The position numbers were made by a program, and so were the translations under genes. The notes beneath the pieces are model-generated. The model was not told the DNA's origin and ran no database searches. It worked only from the letters and a program-made list of their open reading frames with translations. Below, one piece after another: positions 29,001 to 41,000 of a stretch of DNA of 64,000 nucleotides. Numbering within the stretch: the first letter of the stretch is position 1; each line of letters opens with the position of its first letter. This stretch comes from Apostichopus japonicus (taxonomy: Eukaryota; Echinodermata; Holothuroidea; Aspidochirotida; Stichopodidae). The DNA lies in NCBI RefSeq assembly GCF_037975245.1, contig NC_092575.1:28171341-28235340 (forward strand). Reading direction: 5' to 3'.

Positions 29001-32000
29001 GTTGATGCCCCGTTGATGTGGTCCAATCTTATATCTAGTCATTTGAGGGTCAGCAATGACTTCTGCAGAAGTATTAGGAGGAGCATCATAAGTCTTGGAG
29101 TTGCTGGGAGTAACATCATCAGTGTCACCATTGTCACCTGCAAAAAAGGATGTAATGTCTTCCTTTAAACAAACAATACTGTACATACATTGTACATTAA
29201 TGTTAAAGCTGAAAGAAAATTGGTTGAAAAGAGAGAAATTCAAGGTATTAGGGAAAGGTTGAGTGCTCTCAGGTTTTGGATGGTAGCTATATTATATTGT
29301 AATAGTGAAATTCAGAGACCTATTGCTATTTGAAATTCCCACAACAAATTTTAAAGCTGAAAGAGGAACCCCAGTTCTAAATTGTAGAATATCAGTAGTA
29401 CATTTTGCTGAATAGAGTTTATTACCTACATCAGAAACTACAGCAAATAAATTATATATTATATTCATGGTATTATAGCATGAACTTGTAGCAGTCAATG
29501 CATATTTAAAACAAAGAGAGAAAAAAAATATTTGGTTGTCCTTCATTAGGTACTATACCTTGTGCAGACAGTTTAAAATTCTTCCAATCATTCACATAGA
29601 GATGGTTTTCACAGTCTGTGTCATCTTCCTTCACACAAGCTGTGCAGAAACAGGACAGATTTCGGACAGAAACGACACCACCTTTGATGCTTTTCACACA
29701 ATGGATATTTCTAGTACCTGGCACAGTCTTAACTGATCTGTGGTATCTTTCCCTGTCAACTTCCTCCTGATGTACATAAAAGATTGTGCGTAGAAACTTG
29801 TCACAACAGTTGCCAGACTCTATACCCCTTGTCAGCTTCTCCTGACAATAGTCATACAAGCCCCTTGCATCTTTGATGATGACGCTCCCAGTCTTGACAG
29901 CAGTTGATGCATGAAACTTGACCACAGCACTCTCACCGTCGCTGGCACCCTTTCCATGACGGGTGCCTGAAAAATTATGTTGGATGGGGAACCCATAATC
30001 TTCAATAGAGTAGCTTATGTCCGATATGGGGCCTTTCGACTTGTACTGACTACTGCATCCATCTGAATAGCGGTACAGCCTGGTGACTGGTAGCTTCCGA
30101 GCCAAAGTAAGGTGTTGGCAAACAACCTGCTGGAATGCATTAACAAGATGATAGTCATGGGTTAGGTCATTGCTAATCATAATACAGGATTCAGTGACTA
30201 GCTGATCACACTGAGGGCACCTATAATAATTGACAATGGGATGGACTGTTACAGAATCTTGCGAGTAGTATGCGCTCTGGACTTCTCTTTGATATGCACA
30301 TTTGTAGTTTTCAGCAAAGTCCAAAATGCTGAGTACGGAGCCAGAGGGGAGATTCTGTTTTAATTGTAATTCTTGCTTGCGTTGCCAGTCCTTATTGAAT
30401 AGATGTTGTGCAAATGGTACTGTTTCCACTTTCAGTTCTTCAATCATATCTTTCACTGTTCCGGTTTTGATTATAAGTGAGCGTTTCTTAACAGCCTTGG
30501 TTGCTTTGTTGGAATGGTACATTGTCGATACAAGTTCCCATCTCTTCCACTGAATTTGTTTCTCTTCCTGTGTCAGCAAAGGTGCCAGGTGCGTATCTAT
30601 TTTGTCCACTCCACAAGTATCACATTCCCTCATAATACATATCAGTTTATGAAATTCTTCTCCTGTGGACTTCTCACAGAGGGTAAAACTAGTTAATGCA
30701 TAAGGATCTTTCACATGTTGAGAATGAGCATCAATGGCAGACAACTGAGCATTGGCTGAATTTATTTTCAACTGTATGTTTTCACAATACTCACACAGAC
30801 ACCCACTGTACTTTGCTTGTTGTTTGGTTTTAACATGACTGGGACGTAGTTTTGAGAAAGTTGAGAAGGAGACCTGTCCATCTGGGTAACATTTGTTGTA
30901 GAGCTGGTGTGATTCCTTCAAACTTCGGTCCATGATGTACCTGGGTTTTCCAGACTTCTTACCGACGAATTTCTTGTCTGGCAATTCATTTGAACTAATT
31001 TCATAGTAATGTTGAATGTCTTCAATTGTTGAGAGGGACACTCTTTTCCTTCCTGCAGAATATCGGATTGCCTTGCCAAGAACCTTTCTACTGACACCAA
31101 AACGTCTGCTAGCTTGTCGTTGAAACTTGCATTTCTTAACCACTGAAAGGATTGAGGCTAAGGATCTTCTTTTCAAGGAGGTCTTTGGTTCTTTGAGACC
31201 TATACTCACAGCATCCATAATCACATCTTCTAATTGCTGTTTCTTACTAACTCTAACACCAGCACTGCTAAAAGCAGATGTTTTAGTAGGAGAAGCAGTG
31301 CTAATCAAATCAATGGTAGTTGCAACAAATGCAGCTGTTTTCTTTGGCATGCTTTTCCTTGCTCTTTCTAAGGCTTTTCGCTTTGCAGCATCTGATCGGA
31401 TGTCAATACTCTCCTCCCCTTCCTTCTGTTTGGACTTTAACTCTTCTGTCATTAGCCTTAGTTCTTCCTCCTTTGCACGTAGCTGTTGTTCAAGCTCTTT
31501 TACACGTTGTGTTTCTGCTTGCAGCTTTTTCTGCTCTTCTTTAAAAAATTTGCTCATCGTATCTTTCTTTGATTGGTGATACTTTTCTCTTCTTCTCGCT
31601 TTAACTTTCTCTCTTTCCATCATCGACAAATTTGCACGCTGCTGCTGTTTCCGCAATCTGTCTTTGGATTTTTGTTTTTCATGTGCTGTTCTTGTCATTG
31701 GTTTCCTTTTTTTCTCTGCTTCTTTCTGAACTCGTCGTCGAGCTTGGTATTTCTTCATTCTTTTACGGCATCCATCATTGTAAGCCACTTTCCTATTGTA
31801 CCATACAAGAGCATTTTCCTGTTCTGCTGGAGAGAGGTTTCTCTTGCGTTGCAATTCTGTCTCTGCAACTGCCATCTCGAGCCTGTATTGCTTACTGTAA
31901 GCTTTTGCTTTTTCTTTTTCACTCTCATATTTCTTAGGATTCTTGATTTTTAGTTTGTCCCTCCAGTTCTGGGTCTTTGACTTTTTCTTCTCTAGCTGTA

Positions 32001-35000
32001 ATGTCTCCTCAGCGCCCCTGGAAGATTCCATACTCCTGGAGGCATCATGACCACAGTCTGCCGTCTTTACGAGGCGAACCCGGAGATTAAATGGCAGTGG
32101 CATATTTCACCACAAACTATACCTGCAATGCAATAAAAAATGTAGCAGATGAAATAAAGTCCTTATTACATCATAAAAAAAATCAAAAAAGATCACAAAA
32201 AACTGAGAGGATTGCTTCCTGGGCAGGGGGATAAAAAAATTAAATGAGGGGGGGGGGAGAGCAATACTAGAGACTTGAAAAAGATCAGCTTCAAATAATC
32301 AACACTTGAGAGTTGTACTATTTTTATAAGGCCTTTTATTATTTTTCAAGGTGAGAAGGGGGGGGGGTGGGGAGGAACCTATGATAGCCTATGTCATAGA
32401 CAGTTCTCTGGTTAGATCCTCGATGCCTGTTTGTTGAGCTAGCTCATCCTTTCTCAACCTGCTCATTTCTGCCAGGGCACTTAACTATGCTAAAAAATGT
32501 AGCAGATGAAATAAAGTCCTTATTACATCATAGAAAAAAATAAAAAAAGATCACAAAAAACTGAGAAGATTGCTTCCTGGGCGTGTATTTTTTTTTTCCA
32601 GGACGAACGTGGGCATCGGCCAATCAAATCCCTGGATTCCAAACATGTGACGCTTTTTCCAAAAACATGTTCTGAATCTTTTTTCCTAGTTTTGACCCCA
32701 GATTATGAACGACAATCCTGCAATTTCATAGAAACTGCATCCTTAACCCACTTTCTAAATCCTAACTCTGATTTCAAAGGAATTTGTAAATTCCTGAAAA
32801 ACCTGAAACCCACGTTCGTCCTGGGAAAAAAAAAGCTTCCTGGGAAGGGGGATAAAAAAAATTAAATGAGGGGGGTAGAGCAATACTGTATAGACTTGAA
32901 AAAGATCAGCTTCAAATAATCAACACTTGACAGTTGTACTATTTTTATTAGGACTTTTATTATTTTTCAAGGTGAGAAGGGGGGGGGGGGTGGGGAGGAA
33001 CCTATGATAGCCTATGTCATAGACAGTTCTCTGGTTAGATCCTCGATGCCTGTTTGTTGAGCTCATCCTTTCTCAACCTGCTCATTTCTGCCAGGGCACT
33101 TAACTATGCTATCCTAATCATAGCCTAATGTTATACTTATAGCTATGTCTATGTTAACACTGGGCTTAGTAACGTTAGGCTAGGCTTATACGTCTATGAA
33201 GTGAAAATAAAGGTATTAAAAAGATTTAGGCAAAGAATACTGAGCTATAAAACCAAACAGACCGAATTCCATACTTTTCGCTTCACAAAAGATGCCTAAA
33301 ATCAACGAGAGTTTCTCATCGTAACAACGTCATATAGGCTCGGACCTAGGCCTAGCCTACACAACATTTTGGTGTCCTGCAACGAACGTTACGTTGTTAC
33401 CAGTATTATTCCATCAATTCAATTATAATAAACGACAAAGCGTTTTAATCAGCTTAAAATGTGTTTGAAGCTACTTCGCGGAAAACATCCTACACATTAT
33501 CCTACTCAGCCGCGCTTCGAACGTTGCATTTTAATATACGCTTGCAGTAATTAACAGTTTTGTTTACATCGTAAGTTCAGGACACGAACACCATAGTGTC
33601 ACATTTGACAGCAACACTACATTGTGAAAGTAACCTTAGGATACCTCCGAGATAAACGATTACGGTGAGGGACTTTGACTTCAGTATTAACCTCGATCTA
33701 AATGTTTTGCATAGTTTAAGCTTCAAAAAAATAATTCTCACCTGTTTTTCTGCCACAGAAAGTTGTCACAACGTAAAATTAGCTACATCGTAAAAGTTAG
33801 GACACGAAATAAAACTTCAGCTTTTGTTTTCGTCTGCTACCATTTGTGTTTACGTAAAAGCGGGAATTCCCTCATCTACATCCGGGACATTGAATTAGCA
33901 GACGATAGTAAGCTTTACGCAATGTGTTAGTAAATACTGATCACTGAAGTTTATAACAACGTAAAATATTTTTAGGACACGAAATGAAAGACTAAAAGTT
34001 TCACCTGTTTATTTTCGAGACACTTTTAGCAATACCGTAACATTGTTTTCATTTATAGTATTGTTTGTCATCATTAACTCTTAAGCAGATAAAACAATGT
34101 AGTACATGCCTTTTATTTTCAAATATACATGGTGGAAAACTGATGTTCCCTACGTAAGTGTTAAGGACACGAAAACTTACGTCGTAAGTTGCAAAGTGAT
34201 CACTTCACTGCATAACGAACACGAACCAATATAAAGCGAAATTTCGAATAACGTGAAGGAGACCTATGTTATTATTTACTTCGAACAAATAATCGACGAA
34301 TTTACCCTGTTATGATAAAATACAGCATATTTAATAACAACTGTTGAAATGTCACAGATAAACAGCAAAAAATGATGGGACACCATTAACAAATCTACAA
34401 AAAAAACATGGTTGTCAACACATTTATTTTTTAGTGTTGGTACCATAACAAAGACATATTAATGCACATAAATATTTACCACATGAATAATTCATTGCAA
34501 CTTAATAGTGAGAAAGGATTAGTACACAAGGAAAGTGGTGCATTAAACAGCATTGGTACCCATAAAAAAATAAACACCCATTAACAAGTCTACCAAATTC
34601 TATTAGTTCCAATCTTCTGCAGTTTGGAACTTAACAGCTGTATTGTTTGGATCAGGCCTGCGTTGATAATGCAGCCAAGTGGTGTATAGATGCCAATTTT
34701 TGCAGTAACGTTTATGTATTTTAGCCTGTGATGCGGTAAATCTGTTCTAGATATTTGTTTGCGTTCAACAAAGACATCCAAATAGGCCACAGTTTAAGTC
34801 CTAGACCTTTACATTCATTACAATGAGTTTCTGTCTGAACATTTACCAACCTGCTTTTGTCATATAGGATTCTAGGCACAACCTTGAGTTTGTAAACATT
34901 CACTGATTACATGCATTTGTTCAAAGAAAATCTATCTTTTTTTGCTTTTGCAGATTCAAGATGCAGGGAACCACTTAAAAGCTGCTCTGAACATCATATC

Positions 35001-38000
35001 CAACACTGACTCTGACTGTGAATTTGAGACAGGAGAAGAAGTCGTCATGGTAATGAGTAGGATAGCTTAAAGGGATTGCCTGCTTTAATTAAATCAATAA
35101 TTAGAAGTACATTTTACCTTAAAGAGAAGACAAACAATTCAGTGATGACTGAAGGGAAAGTCCCTTGTCTATAAACATTGTACCAGTTTAAAAGGTTTTA
35201 ACCTTTAAAAAACTGTGATTTATTTTCTTAAATTTGAGAATAAAATGTAATTATTTCTCTCTATTTTTTAATGTTATCCACATTCTTTAAAACTGTAGTT
35301 AATGATGCAAACACCCTCCCCCCTTCCCTTGTGCACTAATTTTGATATTCTTAGCTACAGTATATTAGTTCATACATTTATGTAGACTATGATTAAGTGA
35401 TCAAATGTAAATAGTTTGCCAAACGACAAAGAAGGAAGCACAAAATAAAACATGTTTAATTAGGTATTAAGACGACATTAATTGATAATTTGGGATTCTG
35501 TGGTACGTTTGGGCTGGGATTGATTCATCACTAAAATGTATTTTATCAAAAATGGGATATTACCAACTGTCAGTTTTGGAGTAATATTAATTTAGGACTA
35601 GTGTGAACCCTTTAACATTGATCTATATCTAAACTACAGACATCATCGTACACCAAAATATAAACAAATTAATCTACGACCATTCTGGATGGGTGCCACT
35701 TCATACATGATAAGACTTCACCTTTAGTTAAGACTTTAATTTGAATGAAAGTACCCCTACACTTGTAGGCATCGTTGTATACGATAAAGTCAAGTCCTTG
35801 CTCTTAAATTTCCTCCAAGTGAAATTGATGTTCACGTCATTCTTTGATGAATCTTGTAAACAGTCTTTGGACTCAAAGGTGTAATGTTTTGAGAGTTTTT
35901 TTCCAGGAATTTCAGACTCTCTGTGTAATTTTCCCGTATTATTTTTCAAGCTAGACATATTTGCAATTTTAGTTGAACTTTGTCAGATTTGCAAACTTGT
36001 AGGTTTTTAACACCAAGCTGCTGTGAGATTGATTTGTCTGTTGACAAAGTGATTTTCAGACTCTTGGTACCAGCAGATAATGAAATGGTTTTAAAGGAAT
36101 GTTTCCAAATAAATGTTGTGAAAAAATAGAGCAGACAACAAATGCTCCTCAATGCTGGTTGAAAACTGTCATCCCTTTATCTTATTCCTTACTGTAGCCT
36201 ATGGATATAGCTAACTAACTCTGCTCAATGAATTCCTGTTACCCCAAGATTGGATTCACATGGTCTGGAAAGTCCTGTTTGTTTGTTTTTGTATGTCTCC
36301 CTCATCAAACAGTAACAAAAGGGATTAGCTATGTTATTAGACTTACTATCCGTAGCCTAACATTAGGTTGTCATTAGTGTGTAGGCTTCATAGTATATCC
36401 GTAAGACATGTTTGGCAATACATTCTTAATAAAGAGTGTAATTTCATCTGTTTAAAAGGGTGGGAACCATGTAGATTGCTGGATCATCTCCAGGAAATAT
36501 TCAGAGAAAAAATCAGTATGCCAGACTGATAGTTGAAGAGCCTTCCGAGATATTTTGAATAAAATCTAGATATGGTTATCTGAAGGTCGCTTATAAGATT
36601 AAGTGTGAGATAAGGTTTTGTTACTCCAGGAAACTGAATAGTATCCTTCAGCAGATGTTTGTAAGAGAAATGGCATCTTTTCCTCTTTGAATACCTGATT
36701 TGAAGACGATATAGAAATGATAAAGAAATAAAGACTTCTTTGCGGCTTTATCGTCATGGCGATGTCATTCACCTTGATGTGGTCAGGTATATTTACCAAA
36801 GCTAAAACATCCATACCTTCGTAGTTAAAAACGTTTAATGGGCGTGATTTTCACCAATTGATGGCAAAGGTTTACTGACAATTTTTTGGCTTATTCATCC
36901 TGAGTAAGCCATCATACTTCTTTGAAGTGTATCATTATGTGTACACACATTGTAATAACAGTTATTAATGGTAAAATGGATTTAATTACAAAATATTTAC
37001 ACTGATAACTTGCATCAGGGATTTGCACAGCTGTGTTTCAAGTGCTTTCTGAAATCAGACTGTAGTTGTACATGGTAAACAAAGGATACTTTATATACAG
37101 TACATATATAGCATCATAGCTTCATGAAAATTTGTTGGCTAATATAAAATTGATATAATTGCACTATGTCAGGTCTAGTACTATTAGGAATGGACATAAT
37201 GTTACAGAGCAGAGTAGAGAAAGTGGTATCATGTTGCTAAAAACTGCTTGTTGTTTTACTAATGTAAACATATCTTACCTATCAAAAATATGATTAATTA
37301 TTAATTTCTTATTTCAAGATGATCAGAGCAGATGTTTAACCTTTACAAATGTATCTGAATATAATAAACAGGGCAGGCATTGTTCTAAGCAATTAACTGA
37401 CAAGCCTAATTACTCACATCTTGTTTCATGAGACACCTTTGTTGAGAACACTGCAGGGTTACTTGATGAAATATAATTTGTTCAGAAATTTAAATATGAG
37501 AAATATGGTCATAAAGTTGATTGTCAATGATGCATTGTATTACATTTATTCTGCTTTATTCTTTTTTGTTTGAATTAGCTGATGGACAGCATTATGTCTC
37601 ACATCCAGAAAGGCCAGCAAAGACTCTTAAATCCTGCCAAACCAACGTTAGAAGATGTATTCTGTAATAAGTTCATTGTAAGTTACCATTGAAGCTCAGA
37701 AAAGTTACCATATTACACTATGTATGCTGTAATAAGTTCATTGTAAGTTACCCTTGAAGCTCAGAAAAGCTACCATATTACATGATGTATTCTGTAATAA
37801 GTTCATTGTAAGTTACCATTGAAGCTCAGAAAAGCTACTATATTACACTATTCATTCTGTAATAAGTTCATTGTAAGTTACCATTGAAGCTCAGAAAAGC
37901 TACCATATTACACTATGTATTCTGTAATAAGTTCATTGTAAGTTACCATTGAAGCTTAGAAAAGCTACCATATTACACTATGTATTCTGTAATAAGTTCA

Positions 38001-41000
38001 TTGTAAGTTACCCTTGAAGCTCAAAAAATCTACCATATTACACTATGTATTCTGTAATAAGTTCATTGTAAGTTACCATTGAAGCTCAGAAAAGCTACCA
38101 TATTACACTATGTATTCTGTAATAAGTTCATTGTAAGTTACCATTGAAGCTCAGAAAAGCTACCATATTACACTATGTATTCTGTAATAAGTTCATTGTA
38201 AGTTACCATTGAAGCTTAGAAAAGCTACCATATTACACTATGTATTCTGTAGTAAGTTCATTGTAAGTTACCCTTGAAGCTCAGAAAAGCTACCATATTA
38301 CACTATGTATTCTGTAATAAGTTCATTGTAAGTTACCATTGAAGCTCAGAAAAGCTACCATATTACATGATGTATTCTGTAATAAGTTCATTGTAAGTTA
38401 CCATTGAAGCTCAGAAAAGCTACCATATTACACTATTCATTCTGTAATAAGTTCATTGTAAGTTACCATTGAAGCTCAGAAAAGCTACCATATTACACTA
38501 TGTATTCTGTAATAAGTTCATTGTAAGTTACCCTTGAAGCTCAGAAAAGCTACCATATTACATGATGTATTCTGTAATAAGTTCATTGTAAGTTACCATT
38601 GAAGCTCAGAAAAGCTACCATATTACACTATGTATTCTGTAATAAGTTCATTGTAAGTTACCATTGAAGCTTAGAAAAGCTACCATATTACACTATGTAT
38701 TCTGTAATAAGTTCATTGTAAGTTACCATTGAAGCTCAGAAAAGCTACCATATTACACTATGTATTCTGTAATAAGTTCATTGTAAGTTACCATTGAAGC
38801 TCAGAAAAGCTACCATATTACACTATGTATTCTGTTTAAGTTCATTGTAAGTTACCCTTGAAGCTCAGAAAAGCTACCATATTACATGATGTATTCTGTA
38901 ATAAGTTCATTGTAAGTTACCATTGAAGTTCAGAAAAGCTACCATATTACACTATGTATTCTGTAATAAGTTCATTGTAAGTTACCATTGAAGCTTAGAA
39001 AAGCTACCATATTACACTATGTATTCTGTAATAAGTTCATTGTAAGTTACCCTTGAAGCTTAGAAAAGCTACCATATTACACTATGTATTCTGTAATAAG
39101 TTCATTGTAAGTTACCCTTGAAGCTCAGAAAAGCTACCATATTACACTATTCATTCTGTAATAAGTTCATTGTAAGTTACCATTGAAGCTCAGAAAAGCT
39201 ACCATATTACACTATTCATTCTGTAATAAGTTCATTGTAAGTTACCATTGAAGCTCAGAAAAGCTACCATATTACACTATTCATTCTGTAATAAGTTCAT
39301 TGTAAGTTACCATTGAAGCTCAGAAAAGCTACCATATTACACTATTCATTCTGTAATAAGTTCATTGTAAGTTACCATTGAAGCTCAGAAAAGCTACCAT
39401 ATTACACTATTCATTCTGTAATAAGTTCATTGTAAGTTACCATTGAAGCTCAGAAAAGCTACCATATTACACTATTCATTCTGTAATAAGTTCATTGTAA
39501 GTTACCATTGAAGCTCAGAAAAGCTACCATATTACACTATTCATTCTGTAATAAGTTCATTGTAAGTTACCATTGAAGCTCAGAAAAGCTACCATATTAC
39601 ACTATTCATTCTGTAATAAGTTCATTGTAAGTTACCATTGAAGCTCAGAAAAGCTACTATATTACACTATTCATTCTGTTATAAGTTCATTGTAAGTTAC
39701 CATTGAAGCTCAGAAAAGCTACCATATTACACTATTCATTCTGTAATAAGTTCATTGTAAGTTACCATTGAAGCTCAGAAAAGCTACCATATTACACTAT
39801 TCATTCTGTAATAAGTTCATTGTAAGTTACCATTGAAGCTCAGAAAAGCTACCATATTACACTATGTATTCTGTAATAAGTTCATTGTAAGTTACCATTG
39901 AAGCTTAGAAAAGCTACCATATTACACTATGTATTCTGTAATAAGTTCATTGTAAGTTACCCTTGAAGCTCATAAAAGCTACCATATTACATTATGTATT
40001 CTGTAATAAGTTTATCAGTAATATAATCTTGGAAAGAATAATACCTCTTCAAGTTCTGTTTTGTAATATAAATTCATTGTTAGTTAGTTTTTAACCTGTT
40101 ACCCCTGTTACTATAGGATGTATTCCGGAGTTCATTTGAAATTTTTAGTCCCAAATCTGTGAATTTGCTGTGAACTTAGAATGATGATCTCAAGTCAATG
40201 AGTCTGTGGTAACTTAGAACAATTATCTCAAGTCAATGAACTGTGGTAATGTAGTATGCTGCTCATGTTTTACGAGTTTGTGGAAGAATAAGACAGAGAT
40301 TTCAAGTTAATGGTTAAGACTGGCATTTAAGATGAGTCCACTCTTCAAATGTTCTAATACATCAATTTAAAAATTTATTTTGAACAATGTTAATATCTAG
40401 TCTGGATATACAAGAAGACCATGATGATGATATCGTCATATTTTTTATGGTTGTGAAATTTAAACAGAACCGTTACATGAAGGATGCATTCTTTTCTCTC
40501 TTGAGGATTAGTAACTTTTTGGATTCCCTCCGATGTTATCTTCAAACCATGGTATTAGCTTTTCTTCTCTTCTCCATTATCCTCCAGAAAAGCCTTTATC
40601 CACCTCTACCCCAGGACATGCTCCTAGATTTTTACTTACAAGGGGCAAAATTGGTTCTTCAAGTTTATCATTTACACGCTTCTCCGGTGCCAAAGCTCCA
40701 AGTAAGTTCCTCTTCTTCCTCTGCTTCTTTCTTTCATTCAATGTTATCCAGACAGATTAAATGTACTTACCCATTACCAGTTCAAAATAAAAATTAAAAT
40801 AAAATAAAACTGTTAGCAAACTGCTTTTCCACTAGAGAGCCTGTGTAGGAGAATGTGTAAAGTTGTGAAGTTGTGTAAAGTAATGTGTAAGTTGGCCTGA
40901 CGTTTTGATCCTCTTCAAAGGATCTTCTTCAAAGGCTAAATGACAAGTAACAGTAACAGAAGGGACAAAAACACGCACAGAAAACAGACAGGTTAATGAG

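Larger units (their letters stand above)
32122..33742 (-). other. Probable 5' UTR intron of the nested gene
   Basis: On the minus strand TTTATTGCATTGCAG ends at 32123, nineteen bases before the start codon, and looks like a 3' splice site. A matching CAG/GTGAGA donor ends an exon at 33742; another, CAG/GTGAAA, ends at 34015. This suggests an untranslated first exon near 33.7-34.1 kb. The proposed intron contains the tandem duplication and the MITE. Confidence 0.45.
25795..34953 (+). other. ROGDI intron 6, host of an antisense gene
   Basis: A 9.2-kb intron. In order it contains a C-rich minisatellite (26059-26268), GTAAGT-GGACAC motifs (26816-27215), a three-copy 235-bp tandem repeat (27656-28341), a complete minus-strand transposase-like gene (28710-32103), a tandem duplication with a MITE inserted in one copy (32136-33110) and a CpG-containing segment with GGACACGAA motifs (33570-34180). 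Confidence 0.85.

Noticed and set aside
31127-31953. Plus-strand frames of 126-150 codons
   Set aside because: They are antisense to the nested minus-strand gene and have no protein character of their own.
37654-40014. CRISPR-like regular array
   Set aside because: There are no unique spacers; the whole 65-bp unit is repeated, the setting is a eukaryotic intron, and no cas genes exist.
40387-40797. 136-codon plus-strand frame
   Set aside because: It is ROGDI exon 9 with open intron sequence on both sides; the splice sites at 40588 and 40701 define the real part.
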